From Dehalococcoidia bacterium (GTDB lineage Bacteria > Chloroflexota > Dehalococcoidia > Lucifugimonadales > Lucifugimonadaceae): a stretch of 6,593 nt of DNA. Numbering within the stretch: the stretch's first letter is position 1; every line of letters begins with the position of its first letter. Position numbers and translations under genes: made by a program. Location of the stretch: assembly GCA_028278465.1 (NCBI GenBank), contig JANQEF010000293.1, forward strand, positions 1 to 6,593. Direction: 5' to 3'. Below, in pieces: positions 1 through 6,147 of this stretch. The notes under the pieces are model-generated. The model did not search any database. It worked only from the letters and a program-made list of their open reading frames with translations, and was not told the DNA's origin.

Positions 1-18
1 ACTGGTTCCCTCGACAGC

Positions 19-2868
19 ATGGCCGGTGGAGTCTTCGTCGGCCGTCACCGTGAGATGGACCAGCTGAAGGCGACGTTCGAAGAGGTGCTGTCAGGCCGCG
101 GCAAGATGGTGACGCTTGTCGGCGAGCCGGGCATCGGCAAGACGCGCACTGCGCAGGAGCTCTCAACGTACGCATCTATGCGCGGCGCGCAGGTGCTGTG
201 GGGCAGGAGCTACGAGGGCGGCGGCGCGCCTCCGTACTGGCCGTGGGTGCAGGCGGTACGGAGTCATGTATCGGCTACCGAGCCGCAGGAGCTACGCGCC
301 CAACTGGGCAGCGCTGGACCTGTCATCGCCGAGATCGTCACCGACATCCGTGAGAAGCTTCCCGATCTTCCTGCTCCGACGCCGATAGAAGACCCTGAGT
401 CGGCTCGCTTCCGCCTCTTCGACTCCATCAGCACCTTCCTGAAGCAAGCTTCCCGGAACGCGCCCTTAGTGTTAATGCTCGAAGACCTGCACTGGGCCGA
501 CAGGCCGAGCCTGATGCTGCTGGAGTTCGTTGCAAGAGAGCTTGCGAACTCGAAGCTGATGATCGTCGGCAACTACCGGGATGTAGAGCTGAACCGCAGG
601 CACCCGCTGGCCGTGACCCTCGGCGAACTCACCCGTGAGCGCCTCTTCGAGCGAGTGGTCCTGCGCGGCCTGCAGCGCCACGACGTCGAGCGCTTCATCG
701 AGATCGCAGCCGGCATCACGCCGCCCGCCGCGCTGGTCGACACCGTGCACGCCCAGACCGAAGGCAACCCGCTGTTCGTGACCGAAACCGTGCGCCTCCT
801 CATCCAGGAAGGCGACATCGCGTCCGGCCAGACCACCGCTTCGGGCACAACGTCGTGGGAGGTCCGCATCCCCGAGGGCGTTCGAGAAGTCATCGGCCGA
901 CGCCTCGACCGCCTATCAGAGCGCTGCAACGAGGTCCTGACAACAGCCGCAGTTATCGGCCGCCAGTTCAGGTTCGCAGTGCTGCTCAAGCTGGTTGGCG
1001 GGAACGCGGCTGGTGGGAACGGTTCCGGCAGTTCAGCGGCCGGCAGCGGTTCTGCCATGTCGCCACCCGACTCCGGTTCATCCAGCCCCACCTCAACCAC
1101 CTCCGACCCCATCACCGAGAACATGCTCCTCGATGCGCTGGACGAAGCCCTCGACGGCCGCATCATCGAAGAGCTTCCAGAAGAGGTCGGCCTCTACCAG
1201 TTCACCCACGCCCAGATGCAGGAAACCCTCACCTCCGAACTCTCCGCCAACCGCCTCGTCCGCATGCACGCACGCATAGCCACAGCCCTCGAAGACTACT
1301 ACTCCAACACCGCGCCCAACGCCGGCCAACCACTCCTCGAAGCCAACGCCGCCGAACTCGCCGAACACTTCGCCGAAGCCGAAGTCGTGCTGGGCACCGA
1401 GAAGCTGCTCCTGTACAGATGCATGGCAGGCAACGCCGCCATTCGCTCCTTCGCTCACGAAACAGCGTCATCGTATTTCGAGAGCGCACTCGAAGGCCTC
1501 TCGGACTCCACTGACGATCACCTTGCCGGCGAAATATGGGCCGGCGCGGGCAGGACCCGGCTGGCGATTCTTCCCCGAAGCGCCCGTCCCAGTGTGATCG
1601 AAGCGATGGCGCAGGCCATGGACATCTTCGAGAGGCTGAACGCCGGACCGGCGGCATACGAGATGATGGCCGTGCTCGGCGAACTGGCGGGCGAAAATAC
1701 CGGCGGACCTGACCTGATTCGACGCTCCATCGATCTGTTGCCGGGCGATGACGAACCGACGGCAAGGTTGTGGACAAAACTGGGTCGGTTCCTGGCTGTT
1801 GAGCTATTCGATTTCGCTGGCGCTGAGCAGGCGTTCGAGAGAGCCGAGCAGATTGCGGATCATCTCGGAGATGACGGGATACGAGCCAGGATCATGGCCG
1901 ATCGGTCCAGGGTCGCGCTGGCGCAAGGAGCGCCACCTACGCAAGTAGCCGAATACGCCGCGCGGGCACTGCAACTCGACTCTGGCGCCGATCTCATGAT
2001 GGCTTCCCAGGTAAATTTCGTGCTTTGCGGCGCTCTCCTGACGCTTGGTAATGCTGAAGGAGCGCGCGAGGCGGCAATTCGCACGATGGAGGCGTCGAAA
2101 GTCCTGAACGACCGCAATCGCCTGGCGGGAGCCCACTCGATCGCTGCGCAGTTTCATATCGCAGTTGGTGAGCTAGACGATGCTCGAAAGGCGGCCAGAG
2201 ACGGCCTCAACGTTGACCATGAGGACGGTCGAGTCCTCGCCCCCGCGGCGGCGGTTGAGTACCTTACCGGCAACGTCAAGGCCGGAGACGAATACCTCCG
2301 CCGAATCGTCGCTCTCGCACAGTCAGGTGAAATCGGCACCCACCTCGACAGGTATTCCTACCTGCAGGCAGTGACCATGAGGCGCGACTGCTTTGGGGGC
2401 GGAGAATTTCTGCCGGAACTGGATCTTGAGCTCAGCGAACTCGATCTTGACAGGTCGCCGGCATTCAAAGCCCACTACGTCTATACCGTGCATGGAGAAG
2501 CCGCCGACGCCGGTCTCGTGGAGCAACTCTTAGCCCGACTGAGCCGGGAACGCTCCGATCAGAGGTATTGGGCGTACGGCACCAGTTTGCAACGGCTAAC
2601 GGCCAATCTGCACCTTGTCCTCGATCAGCCGAACGAGGCCGATGAGTGTTTCGATATGGCTGCGGCGAATGCCCGGGAAGACGGTTATCGCCCGGAACTG
2701 GTTTTTGTGTGCCTCCAGTACGCCGAATTCCTCCTCAATCGCAACTCTCCCGGCGACCGCGAAAAGGCCGTTGAACTGCAGGACGAAGCCATGTCCATCG
2801 CCCGCGATCTGGGCATGAAGCCGCTGCTTGAGCGGGTGTTGGCGAAGCGGGAGATCATGAAGGCGTAG
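19..2868 (+). CDS. STAND/MalT-like AAA ATPase with helical-repeat C-terminus (start uncertain)
   Basis: This is a 949-residue signal-transduction ATPase of the kind often annotated as LuxR- or adenylate-cyclase-associated AAA ATPase. Seen directly: an FVGR entry motif (residues 6-9), Walker A GEPGIGKT (35-42), Walker B VLMLEDLHWAD (151-161), a sensor-like GNYRD (184-188) and the conserved GNPLFV (249-254). An Ala-rich helical region from about 440 to the end looks TPR-like. The C-terminus (LGMKPLLERVLAKREIMKA) is followed by TAG, and no HTH or cyclase domain is present in the window. Members of this class normally couple nucleotide switching to ligand sensing by the repeats; the ligand here is unknown. 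Residues 327-362 form a Gly/Ser/Pro/Thr-rich insert inside the ATPase core. The ATG at 19 has no visible Shine-Dalgarno and the frame is open to base 1, so the gene may extend left and carry an unseen N-terminal domain. Family call firm; start and output unknown. Confidence 0.9.
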   Translation: MAGGVFVGRHREMDQLKATFEEVLSGRGKMVTLVGEPGIGKTRTAQELSTYASMRGAQVLWGRSYEGGGAPPYWPWVQAVRSHVSATEPQELRAQLGSAGPVIAEIVTDIREKLPDLPAPTPIEDPESARFRLFDSISTFLKQASRNAPLVLMLEDLHWADRPSLMLLEFVARELANSKLMIVGNYRDVELNRRHPLAVTLGELTRERLFERVVLRGLQRHDVERFIEIAAGITPPAALVDTVHAQTEGNPLFVTETVRLLIQEGDIASGQTTASGTTSWEVRIPEGVREVIGRRLDRLSERCNEVLTTAAVIGRQFRFAVLLKLVGGNAAGGNGSGSSAAGSGSAMSPPDSGSSSPTSTTSDPITENMLLDALDEALDGRIIEELPEEVGLYQFTHAQMQETLTSELSANRLVRMHARIATALEDYYSNTAPNAGQPLLEANAAELAEHFAEAEVVLGTEKLLLYRCMAGNAAIRSFAHETASSYFESALEGLSDSTDDHLAGEIWAGAGRTRLAILPRSARPSVIEAMAQAMDIFERLNAGPAAYEMMAVLGELAGENTGGPDLIRRSIDLLPGDDEPTARLWTKLGRFLAVELFDFAGAEQAFERAEQIADHLGDDGIRARIMADRSRVALAQGAPPTQVAEYAARALQLDSGADLMMASQVNFVLCGALLTLGNAEGAREAAIRTMEASKVLNDRNRLAGAHSIAAQFHIAVGELDDARKAARDGLNVDHEDGRVLAPAAAVEYLTGNVKAGDEYLRRIVALAQSGEIGTHLDRYSYLQAVTMRRDCFGGGEFLPELDLELSELDLDRSPAFKAHYVYTVHGEAADAGLVEQLLARLSRERSDQRYWAYGTSLQRLTANLHLVLDQPNEADECFDMAAANAREDGYRPELVFVCLQYAEFLLNRNSPGDREKAVELQDEAMSIARDLGMKPLLERVLAKREIMKA
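997..1056 (+). repeat. Degenerate 15-bp repeat encoding four Gly/Ser/Ala pentapeptides
   Basis: Four successive in-frame 15-bp units encode GGNAA, GGNGS, GSSAA and GSGSA (ATPase residues 327-346). They are followed by a Ser/Pro/Thr-rich run to about residue 362. The units are imperfect but share a GG(C/T)-initial phase, as expected from repeat expansion. The stretch lies between the winged-helix-like segment after the NTPase core and the LLDALDEAL helix. It probably acts as a flexible linker. Confidence 0.5.
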
Positions 2869-2924
2869 TTGTGTTGGAGCGAGCATTGCCAACGCGGGAC
2901 CAACCGAAAGCACGGGAGTGAGAC

Positions 2925-3290
2925 ATGCCGGACGCTAAGCTTGCGGGGGTCTGGGAACTCTTGTCGGACACCTTTGAAGGTATGGCCATCATGACCGAAT
3001 CCCACTTCTGTGAGGTCATCACCTTCAAGGACCGGGAAAGCTACGCCGGCAGCGAGCCGTCCGAGGCAGAAGCGGCGGAACTGTACCGGAAGATCGGTCG
3101 TGCGGCGGCCGGGACGTACGAAGTGGCCGACGGCGAGGGGACCGAGCTCCACCTGTTTTCAGAGGATCCAACCCGGGTCGGCGACTCTGTTCGATTCGGC
3201 TACGCGGTCGACGATACGAGCTGCAGTTTCTGGCAGATCCAGCCTGACGGCTCGGCCGGCCCGGCGATCAGCTGGCGACGAATCGGGTGA
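2925..3290 (+). CDS. Lipocalin-like small protein
   Basis: This 121-residue protein has no signal peptide. It starts with a GVWEL motif (residues 8-12), the Gly-x-Trp signature of lipocalin-like barrels, and ends with a beta strand ISWRRIG that closes such folds. Between them are alternating strand-like segments and a helix rich in Glu and Ala (45-62, SEPSEAEAAELYRKIG). It resembles the short lipocalin-like proteins common in Chloroflexota, which are presumed to bind small hydrophobic ligands; no ligand can be named. The start is supported by GGGAG at 2914-2918, six bases before the ATG. It lies 56 bp behind the ATPase gene on the same strand with no clear terminator between them, so co-transcription is possible. 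Its stop codon falls inside a stretch resembling the ATPase 3' end, so its own C-terminus may have been set by a recombination event. The fold call is moderately sure and the function is unknown. Confidence 0.8.
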   Translation: MPDAKLAGVWELLSDTFEGMAIMTESHFCEVITFKDRESYAGSEPSEAEAAELYRKIGRAAAGTYEVADGEGTELHLFSEDPTRVGDSVRFGYAVDDTSCSFWQIQPDGSAGPAISWRRIG

Positions 3291-3340
3291 ACCTGTTGTT
3301 CAAGCAGGCGCTACCGAAGCGGGAGACTGTGAAGGCGTGG
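3287..3340 (+). pseudogene. Possible degraded 3' end of a paralogous STAND ATPase gene
   Basis: Read in frame from 3287, this stretch encodes VNLLFKQALPKRETVKAW. It aligns without gaps to the last 17 residues plus stop of the upstream ATPase (MKPLLERVLAKREIMKA, 2815-2868). By hand count 38 of 54 bases match. Of the 16 differences 14 are transitions, which is far more than unrelated DNA would give. The ATPase stop TAG is TGG here, and similarity fades just beyond that codon. No start or ATPase core is present in this frame, so it would be a remnant. The lipocalin-like gene ends inside it (TGA at 3288-3290). The match is short, so chance is not excluded. Confidence 0.35.
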
Positions 3341-3381
3341 ACGCGGTGCACGGTTGGCTGGCAGTCGATCCGGCAACGCCG

Positions 3382-4554
3382 CTACCGTTCTTCAAGTTCA
3401 GCGCGAATTTGGTCGGCCAATGCCAGACCCTCTTCAATTGAGCAGTTTGTCAGCTGAGCGGCAAACACTCCCTGGTGAAACTCCTGCTCAGCAGGCACGA
3501 ACATCAACTCCTTTTCCTCGTCAAACGCCGGATCGTCCCAGTCGTAGATGTACCAGACGCCGTTGTTGATGACGTCTGCTGCCTCCTCGATCGACCACGA
3601 GTACACCTCTCCGATCATGTCCGGCCTGTTCCGGCTCACCATCACGGCTCGACCACCGCAGTTGTACGCGTACGGGAACCCGTTCAGGTTGTTGTAGGTG
3701 AGGATGTCTGTGTGTGCCTCTTTCCAGATAGCGACCAGTTCGGTCGGCGGCAGTTGAGGCGCGCTTATGCGCAGCTCCTCTGGCCAGGACACAAGTTGCC
3801 CGATTTTGAGAAGATCCCAGGCCAGGGGATCAAGATCCGTTGCAAGGGCTGGATCCGCGCAACCCGGATTGTCAAACACCCTGATGTGAACATCTCGACC
3901 GGCCCCATACCGGACGAGACCATCTTCTTGAGGAGGACGAAGGCTGCTGTAGCCCAGAGCGTCGAAACCCCACAGCTGGTACAGGTGGTTTCGGACGAAG
4001 TCGTCCGTGGTGACGTATGGCTGGTTCCAGGGGGTGATGTCGGTGTGAGCTATCGACCACGGATACACGAACCCGATGGAGCTTTCCTGGCGGTATTGAG
4101 TGGAACTGTGCCAGGTCCGGACTGCCATACCGTTGTCGCAGAAGTCGTCAACTGTGTCGATCTCCGAATGACGAATTTGCCTCCTGATGAACACAATTCG
4201 CGAATCGCTCAAGTAGTCCTCCAAGAGCGCTCGTGCCTCTTCGATCGGAAGCTCGGGTGATCCAATCAACAGTTCGGCCGGATACGCCCGCTCCTCGCCC
4301 ACTTCGGCTATCAGTTCTGCAATCTCATCACCGTTTTCGAAGTTGGCGAGATCGAAAGCTGGCAGGTCAGGTCGCGTCACAGTCGAGGCGGTTGGAGTCG
4401 GTGCCGGCGCTGAGCGTGTTGGTTCGGCCGGCGATTTTTCGGGTGTGGTGATCGCCGCACTATCACTATCGGGCTCGGCATTCGGTTCATCGCCGGAGCC
4501 GCAGGCAATAACCAGCGCAATCACCCCAACGAGCACGATCTTGATGGGCCTCAT
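3382..4554 (-). CDS. Lipoprotein with two tandem copies of an unrecognised cysteine-containing domain
   Basis: I do not recognise the family. The 390-residue product starts with MRPIKIVLVGVIALVIAC, a type II signal peptide with lipobox VIAC (lipidated Cys18). A Ser/Thr/Pro/Glu-rich tether follows to about residue 65, so it should be anchored outside the cytoplasmic membrane. Residues 79-235 and 245-375 look like two copies of one domain. YPAEL..SPELP at 91-103 matches WPEEL..APQLP at 257-269, and VYPWSI at 163-168 matches VYSWSI at 317-322. Each copy has one cysteine before the WSI motif (139, 299) and one after it (232, 371), which suggests one disulfide per domain. The start at 4554 is preferred over an in-frame ATG at 4638, because the longer form would bury the signal peptide behind 28 polar residues. 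An AAGGAG lies 12 bases upstream. The gene is convergent with the lipocalin-like gene and divergent from the SnoaL-led operon. The location call is firm and the function is unknown. Confidence 0.85.
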   Translation of the reverse strand: MRPIKIVLVGVIALVIACGSGDEPNAEPDSDSAAITTPEKSPAEPTRSAPAPTPTASTVTRPDLPAFDLANFENGDEIAELIAEVGEERAYPAELLIGSPELPIEEARALLEDYLSDSRIVFIRRQIRHSEIDTVDDFCDNGMAVRTWHSSTQYRQESSIGFVYPWSIAHTDITPWNQPYVTTDDFVRNHLYQLWGFDALGYSSLRPPQEDGLVRYGAGRDVHIRVFDNPGCADPALATDLDPLAWDLLKIGQLVSWPEELRISAPQLPPTELVAIWKEAHTDILTYNNLNGFPYAYNCGGRAVMVSRNRPDMIGEVYSWSIEEAADVINNGVWYIYDWDDPAFDEEKELMFVPAEQEFHQGVFAAQLTNCSIEEGLALADQIRAELEER

Positions 4555-4566
4555 TGTCCGAGTCCA

Positions 4567-4572
4567 CTCCTT
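4567..4572 (-). promoter_or_regulatory. Shine-Dalgarno AAGGAG that decides the lipoprotein start
   Basis: On the minus strand AAGGAG precedes the ATG at 4554 with a rather long 12-base spacer. It lies inside the longer reading frame that begins at 4638, so it supports the shorter, signal-peptide-bearing form. A weak -10-like TACACT (plus-strand 4583-4588) sits about 30 bases upstream of the start, but I could not pair it with a convincing -35. Confidence 0.5.
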
Positions 4573-4654
4573 GTTTGCCGGCAGTGTAAAGTCTGACCCC
4601 GAGGCGAACCTCACAGGATCTGGCCATCGATCGGACACTTCGGCTCCACCTCGC

Positions 4655-4672
4655 CTAACAGGTTCCTGTCAG
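4655..4672. promoter_or_regulatory. Imperfect 18-bp dyad, possible operator
   Basis: CTAACAGG-TT-CCTGTCAG has 8-base arms with seven of eight positions complementary (one A/C mismatch) around a 2-base centre. Its geometry equals that of the perfect dyad at 4708-4725, but its sequence differs. The centre-to-centre distance is 53 bp, close to five helical turns. No T-run follows, so a terminator is unlikely. It could be an operator half of a looped or cooperative site, or a chance palindrome. Confidence 0.35.
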
Positions 4673-4707
4673 AAGCCTCAAGGTGCGTATGGCGGAGTAG
4701 TGAGCTC

Positions 4708-4725
4708 GTTTCGGACATCCGAAAC
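4708..4725. promoter_or_regulatory. Perfect 18-bp dyad, likely operator of the SnoaL-led operon
   Basis: GTTTCGGA-CA-TCCGAAAC has 8-base arms, perfectly complementary, around a 2-base centre. It ends 26 bases before the SnoaL-like ATG, where an operator overlapping the promoter or early leader would lie. It contains one of the three TCGGACA heptamers of this region. The short centre and lack of a following T-run argue against a terminator. The length and symmetry suit a dimeric TetR-, MarR- or LacI-type repressor, but the class cannot be told from the sequence. Confidence 0.5.
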
Positions 4726-4751
4726 AGGGTGAAGCGCGAGGCACCTACGGC

Positions 4752-5126
4752 ATGAACAAAACCGTGACCGAAGCCAACAAACAGGTCGTGCGGCGGTTCT
4801 TCGAAGAGCTCTACACAGGCGGCGACATCTCGCTCGTTGATGAGCTGATCGCAGAAAACTACGTCGCCCACGGACCCGGCTCGGCAGGGAACGCATCCGA
4901 AAACGAGAGCGTGCAGGCCGTCGGCCGAGAGGCGGTCAGGGCGTCGATAGAGAGCAAGCCGCCCGACATCCGCGTGACCATCGAACAGCAAATCGCCGAG
5001 GCGGACTGGGTCGTCTCACGCCTGGCCTTTGCGTCCGGCGGCGTGCAGTGGTCGGGCGTTGCGATTCAGCGCATCGAAGACGGGAAGCTGGTAGAGACCT
5101 GGCGAATCACTAACCGCCAGGGTTGA
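4752..5126 (+). CDS. SnoaL-like (NTF2-fold) protein, shortened
   Basis: This 124-residue protein belongs to the SnoaL-like polyketide cyclase / ester cyclase group of NTF2 folds. The family N-terminus is seen as NKQVVRRFFEELYTGGDISLVDELIAENYVAHGP (quoted in parts: VRRFFEELYTGGD at 13-25, LVDELIAENYVAHGP at 28-42). A G-REAVRASIESKPPDIRVTIE helix-strand unit follows at 58-78, and the closing strand AIQRIEDGKLVETW is at 104-117. Family members usually carry a longer hairpin with an HxGEFxGIPPTGK-type segment between the last strands. Here LAFASG (91-96) runs straight into GVQWSG (97-102), so about 15 residues seem absent. Whether it is an enzyme or only a binding fold is therefore open. The Shine-Dalgarno is weak (GAGG ending at 4741, ten bases before the ATG). 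It is the first gene of the right-hand operon, with the perfect dyad just upstream and the reductase gene 18 bp downstream. Confidence 0.85.
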   Translation: MNKTVTEANKQVVRRFFEELYTGGDISLVDELIAENYVAHGPGSAGNASENESVQAVGREAVRASIESKPPDIRVTIEQQIAEADWVVSRLAFASGGVQWSGVAIQRIEDGKLVETWRITNRQG

Positions 5127-5144
5127 GGCGACAAGGAGACAGTC

Positions 5145-5579
5145 ATGGCTGAGTACATTCCCAGCACAAGCAAGTGGGTGGCCGACCAGGTGGAACTGTA
5201 CGAGAGCAGCGGCGGCACGGAGGGCACGACGCTCCGCGACACGGGCCTGCCGGTCATCATCGTCACCAACACCGGCCGCAAGACCGGCGCCATCCGCAAG
5301 ACGCCCCTGATGCGGGTCGCGGACGGCGAGAATTATGTGCTGGTCGCAAGCAAGGGCGGGGCGCCGGCCCACCCGGTGTGGTACCACAACCTGAAGGCGG
5401 ACCCGAACGTCATGATCCAGGACCGGGCGAAGGTGCAGGAGATGCGGGTACGGGAGATCGAGGATTCCTCCGAGAGGCAACGACTGTGGGAGTTGGCGGT
5501 CGCCGCCTATCCGCCTTATGCCGAGTACCAGGAGCGCACGGACCGCCTGATCCCGGTGTTCATCGCCGAGCCTGTTTAG
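5145..5579 (+). CDS. F420H2-dependent quinone/nitro-reductase (Ddn family)
   Basis: This 144-residue protein matches the deazaflavin-dependent nitroreductase family, split-barrel enzymes that use reduced F420 to reduce quinones and some nitro compounds. Seen: TGRKTG at 43-48 and RKTPLMRV at 51-58. The long signature YVLVASKGGAPAHPVWYHNL (64-83) leads into KADPNVMIQ. The C-terminal AYPPYAEYQERTDRLIPVFI (121-140) corresponds to the M. tuberculosis Ddn stretch whose three tyrosines line the active site, and all three are kept (Y122, Y125, Y128). Length is normal for the family. A strong AAGGAG (5133-5138) lies six bases before the ATG. It follows the SnoaL-like gene by 18 bp and is surely co-transcribed with it. 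Its presence implies that the host makes coenzyme F420. Substrate unknown; the family call is firm. Confidence 0.92.
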   Translation: MAEYIPSTSKWVADQVELYESSGGTEGTTLRDTGLPVIIVTNTGRKTGAIRKTPLMRVADGENYVLVASKGGAPAHPVWYHNLKADPNVMIQDRAKVQEMRVREIEDSSERQRLWELAVAAYPPYAEYQERTDRLIPVFIAEPV

Positions 5580-5631
5580 CGCGGCGCGGGATGGAGTCCT
5601 CGTTAGAGTTGATGGGCGTGTCAGAGAACGC

Positions 5632-6117
5632 ATGAAAAAACCCGGCAAGAACTCGGTAGTGGAACTTCGGGAGATCGACTCGGACAACTTCAAGGCCGTG
5701 TCGAGACTGCGCGTCGCGCCCGACCAGCAACGGTTCATCGCTACCAACGACCACTCCATCGCCGAGGCGCACTTCTCGGACCAGGCGTGGTTTCGTGCCA
5801 TCTACGCCGACGACACGCCGGTGGGCTTCGCCATGCTGGCGGACGAGTTGTGCGGCACACGCGCCGACCCCGACCCGAACTGCCTCCTGTGGCGGTTCAT
5901 GCTGGACGAACGCTATCAGCGTCTCGGGTTCGGAACGCGGGCGCTGGAGCAGGTTGTCGAACACGTCCGAACTCACCGGGACGCCGAGATGCTGCTGACG
6001 AGCTATCTTCCGGGCAACGTCTCCGCCGCGAACTTCTACCGAAAGTTCGGGTTCGTGCCGAACGAGACCCGCTATCCGGCGCCTGACGATGAGGTCGGAC
6101 TGGTCTACTTTCTGTGA
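5632..6117 (+). CDS. GNAT N-acetyltransferase, spermine/spermidine (BltD-like) type
   Basis: This 161-residue acetyltransferase should transfer acetyl from acetyl-CoA to an amine. Seen: an N-terminal block (VVELREIDSDNF at 9-20, QQRFIATNDHSIAEA at 32-46) typical of the diamine/polyamine acetyltransferases. GFAML (65-69) and LWRFMLDERYQRLGFG (86-101) follow. The latter carries the acetyl-CoA pyrophosphate loop Q96-x-x-G-x-G101. PGNVSAANFYRKFGF (127-141) contains Y136, the usual general-acid tyrosine. The length fits the family. The ATG at 5632 has only a weak upstream purine stretch (AGAGAA). A small overlapping frame (5591-5635) ends four bases into the gene (ATGA overlap), which could couple translation. 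It lies 52 bp after the reductase and 30 bp before the reductase-like last gene, in the same direction. Polyamines are the family substrate, but the actual substrate is inferred only. Confidence 0.88.
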   Translation: MKKPGKNSVVELREIDSDNFKAVSRLRVAPDQQRFIATNDHSIAEAHFSDQAWFRAIYADDTPVGFAMLADELCGTRADPDPNCLLWRFMLDERYQRLGFGTRALEQVVEHVRTHRDAEMLLTSYLPGNVSAANFYRKFGFVPNETRYPAPDDEVGLVYFL

Positions 6118-6133
6118 CTGGCGCCGAGTGATC

Positions 6134-6139
6134 AGGAGG
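6134..6139 (+). promoter_or_regulatory. Shine-Dalgarno AGGAGG deciding a TTG start
   Basis: A full AGGAGG lies eight bases before TTG at 6148. No ATG or GTG is in frame nearby, and the Rossmann strand KVGFLGLG begins at residue 4 of the resulting protein. This site therefore fixes the start of the last gene. Confidence 0.8.
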
Positions 6140-6147
6140 TTGACAGC

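Larger units (their letters stand above)
4555..4751. promoter_or_regulatory. Divergent intergenic region between lipoprotein gene and SnoaL-led operon
   Basis: These 197 bp are the only sizeable non-coding stretch in the window and must hold the promoters of two divergent units. They contain two 18-bp dyads (4655-4672 and 4708-4725) and three copies of the heptamer TCGGACA. The copies are at 4555-4561 on the minus strand, and at 4631-4637 and 4711-4717 on the plus strand. No strong sigma-70 -35/-10 pair is visible on either strand. The layout suggests shared regulation of the two units, but no regulator gene is visible in the window. Confidence 0.5.

Noticed and set aside
855..1514. Plus-strand alternative frame of 219 codons inside the ATPase gene
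   Set aside because: Its translation is Arg/Pro/His-rich, as expected from an out-of-frame reading of C-rich codons. The ATPase frame is continuous and carries the family motifs.
2869..2924. GTTGG...CCAAC inverted repeat between the ATPase and lipocalin-like genes as a terminator
   Set aside because: It has only a 5-base stem with an 11-base loop and no T-run.
3291..3381. Bidirectional terminator between the convergent genes
   Set aside because: I found no stable stem followed by T-rich sequence on either strand. The stretch is better explained in part by the ATPase-tail relic.
3475..4260. Plus-strand open frame of 261 codons opposite the lipoprotein gene
   Set aside because: The minus-strand product has a signal peptide, lipobox and internal domain repeat. 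The plus-strand translation has no recognisable feature.
4555..4638. Longer N-terminus for the lipoprotein from the ATG at 4638
   Set aside because: It would put 28 polar residues before the signal peptide, and the Shine-Dalgarno at 4567-4572 points to the ATG at 4554.
4663..4691. Possible -35/-10 pair TTCCTG and CGTATG before the SnoaL-like gene
   Set aside because: The spacing is acceptable but both hexamers are poor matches, so it is not better than chance.
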